A DNA stretch of 46,059 bases from an uncultured Eubacteriales bacterium (GTDB lineage: Bacteria > Bacillota > Clostridia > Lachnospirales > Lachnospiraceae). Location of the stretch: positions 1 to 46,059 of the forward strand of contig OMYS01000013.1 of NCBI GenBank assembly GCA_900315305.1. Reading direction: 5' to 3'. Shown piece after piece: positions 1-6,745 of this stretch. Made by a program: the position numbers and the translations under genes. Each line of letters begins with the position of its first letter. Position 1 is the stretch's first letter. The notes beneath the pieces are model-generated. The model was given only the letters and a program-made list of their open reading frames with translations, was not told where the DNA came from and searched no databases.

Positions 1-68
1 TGAAATCGAAAATCGCGGAAACCCGCATAAAATAAGGCAAAACGCGGCATAAGCTGGCAAAAAACTGC
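1..68. other. Upstream stretch without a recognisable gene
   Basis: A-rich spacer before the first gene. I see no reading frame, no clear promoter and no strong ribosome binding site in it. It may be the end of an upstream intergenic region or of a gene cut by the window edge. Confidence 0.4.
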
Positions 69-566
69 ATGATAAAAATTTTATTCATTTGCCACGGCAA
101 TATCTGCCGCAGCCCGATGTGCGAGTTCATCATGAAGGACATGGTCCGGAAGACGGGGTGCGAGGATGAGTTTGAGATCGCATCGGCGGCCACGACAAGT
201 GAGGAGATCTGGAACGGGACCGGCAATCCGGTCTATCCGCCGGCAAAGCGCGTGCTCATGGAGCACGGGATCGGTGTTCTCGGAAATGAGCTTGGCGTCG
301 GCGCGAAGAGGGCGCGGCTTCTTAAGAGAAGCGACTACGCGCGCTATGAACGGATCATTGGCATGGATGATGAAAATATGTATGATATGAGGAGGATACT
401 CGGCGGCGATCCGGACGGGAAGCTGTCGCTCCTTATGGATTACACAGATCGGCCCGGAGAGGTGTCGGACCCGTGGTATACGCGGGACTTTAACGCGACC
501 TGGCGGGACGCATACGAGGGCTGTCAGGGGCTTCTGAACGCCTTCCTCAAAAAGGAGAGGACATGA
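69..566 (+). CDS. Low-molecular-weight protein tyrosine phosphatase
   Basis: A 165-residue cytoplasmic protein of the LMW-PTP family, which hydrolyses phosphotyrosine (in some bacteria phosphoarginine) through a cysteinyl-phosphate intermediate. The N-terminus carries the phosphate loop CHGNICRS, with nucleophile Cys8 and Arg14. The general-acid motif DPWY (Asp134) lies near the C-terminus, as expected, so the protein looks complete and active. The ribosome binding site upstream of this ATG is weak, but the start leaves the catalytic loop at its normal distance from the N-terminus. The stop codon overlaps the start of the nfo remnant (ATGA), so the two were co-transcribed. No capsule or kinase gene is nearby, so the substrate cannot be inferred. 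Confidence 0.93.
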   Translation: MIKILFICHGNICRSPMCEFIMKDMVRKTGCEDEFEIASAATTSEEIWNGTGNPVYPPAKRVLMEHGIGVLGNELGVGAKRARLLKRSDYARYERIIGMDDENMYDMRRILGGDPDGKLSLLMDYTDRPGEVSDPWYTRDFNATWRDAYEGCQGLLNAFLKKERT

Positions 567-910
567 TTCATATCGGCTGTCATTTGTCAATTTCAAAGGG
601 CTTTGAGGCCATGGGGCATGAGATGCTCTCCATGGGCGGGGACACATTCGCGTTCTTTACGCGAAATCCGCGGGGCGGCCAGGTGAAGGAGCTTGATCCG
701 GCGGATGTGCAGGCGCTGAACTCATGTCTCAAGGAGCATTCATTTGCAGCTCTCGTGGCGCATGCCCCGTACACGATGAATCTGTGCTCGGACAAGGACC
801 CGGCCAGGGAATACGCCGAGGAGTGCTTCTCGGAGGACCTTCAGAAGATGGAGCTGCTCCCCGGGAACTTCTTTAAGAAGGTCGAGCGGGAATTCTCGGC
901 CATTCAATGA
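563..910 (+). pseudogene. nfo: Endonuclease IV (nfo), 5' fragment
   Basis: The first about 100 residues read as the N-terminus of AP endonuclease IV, a zinc enzyme of base excision repair: MIHIGCHLSISKG at the start, then FFTRNPRG and VAHAPYTMNL. The match runs through KMELLPGN (about position 870) and then gives way to about 13 unrelated residues and a stop at 908-910. The start overlaps the phosphatase stop. The missing part resumes at 2673 with FTFHPGN, the residues that normally follow LPGN, on the other side of a transposon. The family is usually about 275-285 residues, so this fragment lacks most metal ligands and cannot be functional. It could instead be called a short hypothetical protein, but the split is clear. 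Confidence 0.85.
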
Positions 911-912
911 CC
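895..912. repeat. 18-bp direct repeat at left end of the TnpB element
   Basis: CTCGGCCATTCAATGACC occurs here and again, identically, at 2649-2666, so the two copies bracket the transposon. IS200/IS605 elements normally make no target duplication. TTCAA(T) is a plausible left-end target/TAM sequence, with a matching cleavage sequence at the right end. Confidence 0.7.
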
Positions 913-915
913 CTA

Positions 916-938
916 GTCCCAATGCTGCGCATTGGGAC
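916..938. other. Left-end hairpin of the IS605-type element
   Basis: GTCCCAAT and ATTGGGAC form a perfect 8-bp stem around a 7-nt loop, just inside the left end. Such imperfect or perfect palindromes are where the single-strand transposase binds in IS200/IS605 elements. Confidence 0.7.
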
Positions 939-1003
939 AATAGATGAAAGCGTCAAGACAAGCCCGGATATGGTTCTATAACAAGCATTTGTTTTGCAAA
1001 CAC

Positions 1004-1032
1004 TTGTTCTTTTTCTCCGTTTATGGTATACT
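1004..1032 (+). promoter_or_regulatory. Probable tnpB promoter
   Basis: TTGTTC (1004-1009), a 17-nt spacer and TATACT (1027-1032) make a good sigma-A type promoter about 45 bp upstream of the tnpB start. It lies inside the element, so tnpB brings its own expression. Confidence 0.6.
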
Positions 1033-1076
1033 ATTTATACAAAACAAATAAACTAACCGGATGGAGATAAAAGCCT

Positions 1077-2411
1077 GTGGACAGGAACATTTTCGAAGAA
1101 GATGCGGCGCTTCGTGCAGCCGACCAGATGCTCATAGATGAGCTCTATCCGGTTTCCGGCAGCACCCGGCTGTATCATTTTCAGTCCCCGAAAACGAAAA
1201 AACGCACCTCCTCCCGCAAAAAAGACAATCCGGCCTCCTACATGGCCTACGTCTTTGAGGGATACCCGACAAAGGAACAGGCCGCCTATTTCTGCCAGAC
1301 CATCGGGAACTGCCGGTTCCTCTGGAACCGGATGTTGGATGATCACAGACACGGCATCTACCATACGCCTGCCTGGTACAAGAAACAGTCGGAACTTTCC
1401 TGGCTGGCAAAAGCGGATTCTCTGGCGCTGGCCAACGTTCAGCTGAATCTTGAGGCCGCAGAGTCTGATGCAAAGTCTGGGGACAAGCAGAAGCCCCGGT
1501 TCCACAAAAAAGGCGTCTGCCGGGATTCCTACAAGACAAACTGCCAGTATCTGAACGGGAAATCAACGATCACGCTGGAAGATGAGTACCTGAAGCTCCC
1601 GAAAGCTGGAAAAGTCCGCGTAAAAATGCACCGTCCGGTTCGTCCGGGAGGTGTTCTGAAAAGTGTAACTGTTTCCCACGAGCCGGACGGAAAGTGGCTG
1701 TTCTCTGTCGTCTTCCAGTATCCGGAGGAGCCGTTCAAAGCAAACGAAGCCATTCAGAAAGTCTGGGACAGCGGATGTACGGACGGATTTCGGATGACCG
1801 GTCTCGACATGTCCCTTCCGCACCTCTATATTGACGCAGACGGGCAGATGCCGTTCTATGAGCTGAAGGACTCCACCGTCTGCTTCGACAAGGCGTACCG
1901 TCGGCTGGAAGGACGGGTCGCTAGGGAGCAGCGGAAACTCTCCCACATGAAGAAGCACTCTCATAACTACCGGAAGCAGCAGCGGAAAGTCGCGAAGCTC
2001 TATGCGAAAGCCAAGCATCAGCGCCACGACTTCCTCCGCCAGATGGCCGTCCGGCTGGCGCGGAAGTACGACCTCATCGGGATTGAAGACCTTGACATGC
2101 AGGCCATGAAGAAATCACTCAGATTTGGCAAAAGCGTGTCCGACAACGGGTGGGGGCTGTTTACCCTCTATTTGGAGGAAGCCTGCAGGAAGACGGGGAG
2201 CCTTCTGATCCGGGTGGACAAATGGTTCCCGTCATCGAAAACCTGCCACCACTGCGGGCATATATACCACGACCTGAAGCTGAATGACCGGACCTATATC
2301 TGCCCGGTTTGCGGACACATCATGGACCGCGATTATCAGGCCGCGCAGAACATCCGGGACGAGGCATTCCGGATCTTTCAGGAAATCTCACGGGGAAAGG
2401 CTTCGGCCTGA
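1077..2411 (+). CDS. tnpB: TnpB, RNA-guided nuclease of an IS605-type element
   Basis: A 444-residue OrfB/TnpB protein. TnpB proteins are RNA-guided DNA endonucleases, ancestral to Cas12, that favour retention of their transposon. Visible parts in order are: an N-terminal helical region (IGNCRFLWNRML); RuvC-I with TGLDMS (Asp near residue 243); RuvC-II with IGIEDLDM (Glu near 336); a zinc ribbon with CHHCG and CPVCG; and RuvC-III DRDYQAAQNI near the C-terminus. All catalytic residues and four zinc cysteines are present, so the nuclease looks intact. The start is a GTG preceded by GGAGAT; no ATG gives a better fit. The 3' end runs into the presumed guide RNA region, as is usual for these elements. 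Confidence 0.93.
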   Translation: MDRNIFEEDAALRAADQMLIDELYPVSGSTRLYHFQSPKTKKRTSSRKKDNPASYMAYVFEGYPTKEQAAYFCQTIGNCRFLWNRMLDDHRHGIYHTPAWYKKQSELSWLAKADSLALANVQLNLEAAESDAKSGDKQKPRFHKKGVCRDSYKTNCQYLNGKSTITLEDEYLKLPKAGKVRVKMHRPVRPGGVLKSVTVSHEPDGKWLFSVVFQYPEEPFKANEAIQKVWDSGCTDGFRMTGLDMSLPHLYIDADGQMPFYELKDSTVCFDKAYRRLEGRVAREQRKLSHMKKHSHNYRKQQRKVAKLYAKAKHQRHDFLRQMAVRLARKYDLIGIEDLDMQAMKKSLRFGKSVSDNGWGLFTLYLEEACRKTGSLLIRVDKWFPSSKTCHHCGHIYHDLKLNDRTYICPVCGHIMDRDYQAAQNIRDEAFRIFQEISRGKASA

Positions 2412-2666
2412 TCCTGTTTCCAATACCCCGATCCGGCAGATGCCGGATCAAAAAGTAAAACCGCCGGAACGGCGGGGTTAGCCTGGCAGGGAGTTTTCCC
2501 TGTAAGCGGGTCTGAGCTGGTGGAAACACCCGTCCGGGTTCGTATCCGAGCTACGGGGCGTACGTGAAACCGATGCAACTTGTCGGCAGCGTACCTAAAA
2601 TGTCACCCGGTTAGGCAGGAAAAATGAGAAGAGATCCGCTCTTCGATGCTCGGCCATTCAATGACC
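2400..2666 (+). ncRNA. Probable omega (reRNA) guide RNA from the right end
   Basis: About 250 nt without a gene lies between the tnpB stop and the element end. It holds several stems: CCGCCGGAACGGCGG near 2460, GGGAGTTTTCCC near 2490, and GAAGAG/CTCTTC at 2628-2644. In TnpB systems the scaffold RNA overlaps the tnpB 3' end and runs out of the right end, so that flanking DNA becomes the guide. By that rule the guide here would begin around 2661-2667 and read into the nfo remnant. Extent is inferred, not seen. Confidence 0.55.
2649..2666. repeat. 18-bp direct repeat at right end of the TnpB element
   Basis: This is the second identical copy of the 18-mer found at 895-912. It directly follows the right-end hairpin and precedes the point where nfo coding sequence resumes. 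Confidence 0.7.
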
Positions 2667-2672
2667 GAGTAG

Positions 2673-2879
2673 TTCACTTTCCATCCGGGGAATTCGCTGA
2701 AGCAGGACAGAGAGGCGTGCATGGACCGGATCGCGGAGATTCTGAACCGATACATTAAGCCGGAGCAGAGCACGACGGTGCTTCTTGAGACGCCAAATGA
2801 GCGCTCGAGCTATGTGAAGGAGATCGCGGAGGTCCGCGGCTGGGAAGAGACCGCAGAAAAGCGGCAGATAAGCAGGTGA
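2673..2879 (+). pseudogene. nfo: Endonuclease IV (nfo), 3' fragment with internal deletion
   Basis: In this frame the sequence reads FTFHPGN, then a helix ending in STTVLLET, then PNERSSYVKEIAEVRGW and a short tail to a stop at 2877-2879. FHPG and VLLET are mid-protein endonuclease IV motifs, while LETPN...YVKEIA is the C-terminus of the family. Roughly 100 residues that should separate the two LET motifs are missing. The likely cause is recombination between the similar CTTGAGACG stretches that encode them. An in-frame TAG precedes the fragment and no ribosome binding site is seen. The chromosome therefore has no working nfo at this locus. Confidence 0.8.
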
Positions 2880-2929
2880 CCAGGCAGACCAGCGGCAGGT
2901 CAGCAGGTGACCAGACAGACTAGCGGCAG
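2871..2929. repeat. Imperfect tandem duplication
   Basis: A 28-nt unit at 2871-2898 (beginning AGCAGGTGACCAG) recurs at 2902-2929 with two mismatches. It overlaps the end of the nfo remnant and probably arose by slippage in DNA no longer under selection. Confidence 0.7.
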
Positions 2930-2985
2930 TATCTGCTTTGGAGAACAGTCCCGTGTGCATGGTCTTGAGATGAGAGGAAACAGCT

Positions 2986-3309
2986 ATGATTACAGATGAG
3001 ACGATGGAGAGAATCAGAACATTCACGAAGGAGCGGGACTGGGACCAGTTCCACAGCCCGGAGAACCTCGCGAAATCGATCGCGATCGAAGCGGGCGAGC
3101 TTCTCGAGTGCTTTCAGTGGAGCGGCAGCGGCTATGACCTGCAGGCCGTGAAGGAGGAGCTGGCGGATGTCATGAACTACTGCCTGCAGATGGCTGACAA
3201 GCTGAAGCTCGATCCGGACGCGATCATCAACGAGAAGATCGATCAAAATGAGAAGAAGTACCCGGTCGACAAGGCGAAGGGAACGAGCAGGAAATACACG
3301 GAGCTGTAA
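2986..3309 (+). CDS. MazG-like nucleotide pyrophosphohydrolase
   Basis: A 107-residue all-alpha protein of the MazG/RS21-C6 type, which hydrolyses (often non-canonical) NTPs or dNTPs to the monophosphate plus pyrophosphate. The family's metal-binding pattern is present: EAGELLE early in the protein and EELADVMNY about 20 residues later, supplying the acidic EXXE and EXXD residues. An opening like MERIRTFTKERDW is typical of the short single-domain form. The start has a good ribosome binding site (GAGAGGAAACAGCT before ATG). It stands alone between the nfo remnant and the amylase promoter. House-cleaning of damaged nucleotides is the likely role; the preferred substrate cannot be read from sequence. 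Confidence 0.88.
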   Translation: MITDETMERIRTFTKERDWDQFHSPENLAKSIAIEAGELLECFQWSGSGYDLQAVKEELADVMNYCLQMADKLKLDPDAIINEKIDQNEKKYPVDKAKGTSRKYTEL

Positions 3310-3327
3310 ACCTGGGGGGAAACGCCC

Positions 3328-3356
3328 TTGAAGAAGGTGTCTCATTTTCGTATAAT
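3328..3356 (+). promoter_or_regulatory. Promoter of the GH13 enzyme gene
   Basis: TTGAAG (3328-3333), a 17-nt spacer and a perfect TATAAT (3351-3356). Transcription would start near 3363, leaving a leader of about 137 nt that contains a long hairpin. Confidence 0.75.
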
Positions 3357-3393
3357 AGCGTGGCATGGAAACATTTCCAAAATGTAGCTTCCA

Positions 3394-3455
3394 AAAGGCA
3401 GAATGCACATTGATCCCGGATGGCTGCCGGGAATGATGGCGTGCATTCTGCCTTT
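3394..3455 (+). promoter_or_regulatory. Long hairpin in the GH13 gene leader
   Basis: A perfect 15-bp inverted repeat (AAAGGCAGAATGCAC at 3394-3408, complement at 3441-3455) encloses a second stem (TCCCGG/CCGGGA). No run of T follows, so it is not a plain terminator. It may be an operator, an mRNA-stabilising 5' structure or part of an attenuator. It ends 44 bp before the start codon. Confidence 0.55.
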
Positions 3456-3499
3456 CCCGGATTGAAAATATGGAACGTAAAACGTAAGGAGAGTTAACG

Positions 3500-5410
3500 A
3501 TGGAAAAATGGCTTCAGAGCGTGTACAGTGACGGCTCGGATCTTTTTGTGAGCAAGGCCTCGCCGGCGATCGGTGAGAAGGTGACGATCGCTGTCCGCAT
3601 GCTGGCGGACAGCCCGGTGAGGCACGTCATGATCTGGTCGCGTCAGAACGGCGGACAGCGCTATGACGAGATGAAGGAGGAAGAGGTAAGAGGCGGCCTC
3701 GTTTACTACAGAGTGACGCTTGTCATGCAGGAGCCGCGCCTTGAGTACAGGTTCCTTCTCGTGACGGATGAGAGAAATTATTTCTATACGCAGCGCGGGA
3801 TCACGACCTATATGCCGGGCCACGACACGAGCTTTGTGCTGCTCGGAAATTACCATCAGCCCGAGTGGGTGAAGCATGCCATTTTCTATCAGATTTTCCC
3901 GGAGCGCTTCGCAAATGGAGACCCCGCAAATGACGTGAAGGATGGTGAGTACACATATTTTGGTGATAAGCCGATTCACATGAAGCACTGGGAGGACAAG
4001 CCGCTTCCGTGGGAGAAGGGCCACTGCATGGATTTCTTCGGCGGAGACCTTCAGGGAATCAGGGAGAAGATCCCGTATCTGAAGAAGCTCGGCGTCACAG
4101 CACTCTACATCAACCCGATTTTTGCGGCTCCCTCGACGCACAAGTACGACTGCATCGATTACTTCCATGTCGATCCGCATTTCGGAGGCGACGAGGCGTT
4201 CGCGAACCTGTGCCGCGCGCTTCATGAAAATGACATGCGGGTGATTCTTGACATTTCCATCAACCACACGGGGACGGCGAACCGCTGGTTCAACAAGGAC
4301 GGCTTGTTCTTTGATAAGAGCGAGGGCGCGTACAATAATCCGGGCAGCGAGGAGCGGAATTACTATTTCTTTAAGCCCGGGACAAATGAGTACAAGGGCT
4401 GGTGGGACATCGAGACGCTGCCGACGCTTAATTTCACGTCGGAGAGCCTCCGTAAGAAGCTCTACGGGGACAAGGACTCTGTCCTCCGCAAATGGCTCCG
4501 CCCGCCGTACTGCATCGACGGCTGGCGCTTCGACGTCGCGGACGTCATGGCAAGGAACGGTGATGTCCAGATGGCGGACAAGGTGTGGCCGGAGATCTGC
4601 GCGGCGATCCGCGAGGAGAACCCCGAGGCGTATATTATCGCCGAGGACTGGGACGAGTGCTCGGAGCGGCAGCAGGGCGACGAGTGGGACTCGCCGATGA
4701 ACTATTACACCTGCGAGCGGCCTGTGCGGCAGTTCTATGGCGAGTCTGACTTCTATGTCCGCCAGAACGCCGTGATGCGCGAGTACTCGAAGGGGCTTCG
4801 CGCCGAGGACATGGAGGGTCAGGCGAAGGACTACTACGCGCGTCTTCCGTTCGTGATGCAGCAGAACCAGTTCAACCTGATCGACAGCCACGACGTGCCG
4901 CGCTTCCACAATAATCCGGCCATCTCGAGAAAGGCCGAGATCGGCGCGGCGGTCCTTCAGTTCACGATGATCGGGACGCCGTCGATCTACTATGGCGATG
5001 AGGCGGAGATCGGCGGATGGACCGAGACGATCGAGGGCTGCCGCTTCCCGATGCCGTGGAGTCGCGACATTGAGTCGACGGAGATGTACCGCATTTACCA
5101 CACGCTGATCCGCGCGAGAAATGAGCACCCCGCGCTCACGGACGGCGGCATGACCTATCTCTATGCCGACGGCCCGGTGATCGCATTTGCGCGCCTTGGA
5201 AGGGACGAGGCCGTTGTGACCCTTGTCTCAAGTTCGAAGAATGAGGAAACGATCACACTTCCGCTCGACATCATCGGGGCGGAATTTGTCCCGGGAACGA
5301 AGGACGTGCTCGGCCAGACTGTGCGCGGAGAATCCTCCGGCGAGGGAGAGCTCACGGTGACACTCGAGCCGGAGGGTGCGCTCGCGTTCCCGGTAACATA
5401 CAGGGCGTAA
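3500..5410 (+). CDS. GH13 alpha-glucanase (neopullulanase/cyclomaltodextrinase-like)
   Basis: A 636-residue retaining glycoside hydrolase that would cleave alpha-1,4 (perhaps also alpha-1,6) links in maltodextrins. The N-terminal about 120 residues form a beta domain like that of neopullulanase/MalZ enzymes. The (beta/alpha)8 barrel follows, with region I DISINHTG, region II GWRFDVADV (nucleophile Asp345), region III IAEDWDE (acid Glu382) and region IV DSHDVPR (Asp465), then a C-terminal beta domain. There is no signal peptide, so it acts in the cytoplasm on imported oligosaccharides. It has its own strong promoter with a structured leader. A second maltodextrin enzyme, MalQ, lies at 13 kb. 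The stop is only 7 bp from the end of a convergent gene, with no terminator between. Confidence 0.9.
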   Translation: MEKWLQSVYSDGSDLFVSKASPAIGEKVTIAVRMLADSPVRHVMIWSRQNGGQRYDEMKEEEVRGGLVYYRVTLVMQEPRLEYRFLLVTDERNYFYTQRGITTYMPGHDTSFVLLGNYHQPEWVKHAIFYQIFPERFANGDPANDVKDGEYTYFGDKPIHMKHWEDKPLPWEKGHCMDFFGGDLQGIREKIPYLKKLGVTALYINPIFAAPSTHKYDCIDYFHVDPHFGGDEAFANLCRALHENDMRVILDISINHTGTANRWFNKDGLFFDKSEGAYNNPGSEERNYYFFKPGTNEYKGWWDIETLPTLNFTSESLRKKLYGDKDSVLRKWLRPPYCIDGWRFDVADVMARNGDVQMADKVWPEICAAIREENPEAYIIAEDWDECSERQQGDEWDSPMNYYTCERPVRQFYGESDFYVRQNAVMREYSKGLRAEDMEGQAKDYYARLPFVMQQNQFNLIDSHDVPRFHNNPAISRKAEIGAAVLQFTMIGTPSIYYGDEAEIGGWTETIEGCRFPMPWSRDIESTEMYRIYHTLIRARNEHPALTDGGMTYLYADGPVIAFARLGRDEAVVTLVSSSKNEETITLPLDIIGAEFVPGTKDVLGQTVRGESSGEGELTVTLEPEGALAFPVTYRA

Positions 5411-5417
5411 GGCTTTC

Positions 5418-6515
5418 TCAGCAGAGCGAGGTCTTCAGCACCTCGAGCAGGCGGTCGTTGTCCTCCGGCTTCATGAAGCAGAAGCGCACAAAGTGCTCAT
5501 CGAGGAAGGGGAAGCTTGCGCAGTTCCGGATCATCATGTGCTCGCGGATGCAGATGTCGAAGAGGTCGTAGGCGGAGACGGAGTCCGTCAGAATCTTAAA
5601 GAGCAGGAAGTTCGCCTGCGCCGGGTAGACCTTAACGGTCGGCCAGGAGCTCATTTCGCGGATGATGCGGGCCCTTTCGCCGGAAATGAGCTTCTTCGTC
5701 TCTTCGATGTAGTCCTTGTCCTTGAACATGATCTTCCCGGCCTCGGCGGCCAGAGAATTGACCGACCACGGATTCTGGCGGGCGAGCATGTCGGCGCGGA
5801 TATTCTCATTTCCCGTGACGGCATAGCCGAGACGGAGGCCCGGCGCGGCGAAGAATTTCGAGGTGCCGCGGAGAACGGCGAGGTTGTCGTACGATGCGCA
5901 GAGCGGGATCGAGGAGACGCACGCGTCATCGTCCGCAAATTCCGCGTAGGTCTCGTCGATCACGACGAAGATGCCGTGCGTCATGCATGTGTCGAGGATC
6001 CTCCGCATGTCCTTCCGCGGGATGTACGACGAGGTCGGGTTGTTCGGATTGCAGATGACGAGGAGGTCCATACGGCCACTCAGGAAGGAGCAGAATTCCT
6101 CCACATCGAGCCTGAAGTCCCTGTCCTCGCGCAGCGCGTAGTAGGAGCAGCGGCCCCCGGCGATGCCGATCTCGCGCTCGTACTCTGAGTAGGTGGGGCC
6201 GAGGATCAGCGCGTTCTTCGGGCGGCGCGTCTCCATGAGGAGGGAAATGAGCTCCGTGGAGCCGTTGCCGACGAGCACGCACTCCTTTTCTGTCCCGCAG
6301 TAGTCCGCGATCGCCTGCCTGAGCTCCTGATATCCGCGGTCCGGGTAGGACGTGATGCAGTCGACGTGCGAGGAGAGCTCGGCGCGGAGACGAGGCGAAA
6401 TGCCGAGCGGATTTACATTTGCCGAGAAGCAGATGATGCTTTCCTTCGGGATGCCATAGACCTTTTCGACCTTCTCGAGGTCGCTGCCGTGAAACATATC
6501 CTTATTTCTGATCAT
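5418..6515 (-). CDS. PLP-dependent aminotransferase, CobD/HisC-like
   Basis: A 365-residue fold-type I PLP enzyme. Motifs: HGSDLEKV at the N-terminus, FSANVNPLG, NPNNPTS, DETYAEF, and the PLP-binding Lys220 in RGTSKFFAAPGLRLGY. The opening HG-x-D/N block is typical of threonine-phosphate decarboxylase (CobD, aminopropanol arm of cobalamin) and of histidinol-phosphate aminotransferases. CobD seems the better match, but the two cannot be separated safely by eye. I chose the ATG at 6513-6515 because GGAAGGAAGG lies just upstream and the conserved motif follows at once; the frame is open for another 20 unconvincing residues. No other cobalamin or histidine gene is in the window. Confidence 0.8.
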   Translation of the reverse strand: MIRNKDMFHGSDLEKVEKVYGIPKESIICFSANVNPLGISPRLRAELSSHVDCITSYPDRGYQELRQAIADYCGTEKECVLVGNGSTELISLLMETRRPKNALILGPTYSEYEREIGIAGGRCSYYALREDRDFRLDVEEFCSFLSGRMDLLVICNPNNPTSSYIPRKDMRRILDTCMTHGIFVVIDETYAEFADDDACVSSIPLCASYDNLAVLRGTSKFFAAPGLRLGYAVTGNENIRADMLARQNPWSVNSLAAEAGKIMFKDKDYIEETKKLISGERARIIREMSSWPTVKVYPAQANFLLFKILTDSVSAYDLFDICIREHMMIRNCASFPFLDEHFVRFCFMKPEDNDRLLEVLKTSLC

Positions 6516-6584
6516 GTCTGATGTCCTTCCTTCCGTGCGCGCCGCTGCCGGCGCCTTTTTCTTATATTGTAGCACGCGTTTTTT

Positions 6585-6723
6585 AATTATTCAGCACCAC
6601 ATACCGGGTGCCAGGTTCCCATAAAAATTCTATAAATAAATCGGGACGAATGTTTATGATTTTTTAATCGGAACCTGACACCCTCGGAACCTGACACCCT
6701 CGGACAGGGGGTGCTGAATAGTT
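6585..6723. repeat. Intergenic palindromic repeat, copy A (variant)
   Basis: The outer arms AATTATTCAGCACC (6585-6598) and GGTGCTGAATAGTT (6710-6723) pair at 13 of 14 positions and match the ends of the other copies. The interior differs. GGGTGCCAGGTTCC (6606-6619) is complementary, with one mismatch, to GGAACCTGACACCC, which occurs twice within a perfect 16-bp tandem duplication (6669-6684, 6685-6700). It lies between divergent genes. Confidence 0.75.
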
Positions 6724-6730
6724 GCCTTTA

Positions 6731-6739
6731 TGGTAGAAT
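6731..6739 (+). promoter_or_regulatory. Extended -10 promoter of the MATE gene
   Basis: TGG followed directly by TAGAAT (6734-6739) is an extended -10 element with no good -35. Its predicted start point coincides with the gene's ATG at 6746, so the message may be nearly leaderless or start from another site. It abuts repeat copy A. Confidence 0.45.
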
Positions 6740-6745
6740 GATGGC

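Larger units (their letters stand above)
913..2666 (+). mobile_element. IS605-family element carrying tnpB only
   Basis: An element of about 1.75 kb inside the nfo gene. It has a subterminal hairpin at each end (916-938 and 2628-2644), one tnpB gene, and a long non-coding right end. No tnpA (Y1 transposase) is present, so mobility would depend on a TnpA supplied elsewhere. Exact boundaries are uncertain by up to about 20 bp because an 18-bp direct repeat lies at both ends. The nfo reading frame stops about 40 bp before the left hairpin and restarts 7 bp after the right repeat, so some flanking sequence belongs neither to nfo nor clearly to the element. Confidence 0.75.

Noticed and set aside
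563..910. A complete small gene of 115 codons
   Set aside because: The first 100 residues are the N-terminus of endonuclease IV and the family continues beyond the transposon, so this is a fragment.
2871..2929. Possible start of a CRISPR array
   Set aside because: Only two imperfect copies with a 3-bp gap; this is a tandem duplication, not repeats with spacers. No cas genes are present.
3494..5128. Long minus-strand reading frame (544 codons) opposite the GH13 gene
   Set aside because: It is antisense to a clear enzyme gene, rich in Arg, Val, Leu and His, with no recognisable motif. Such frames arise from high GC at third codon positions.
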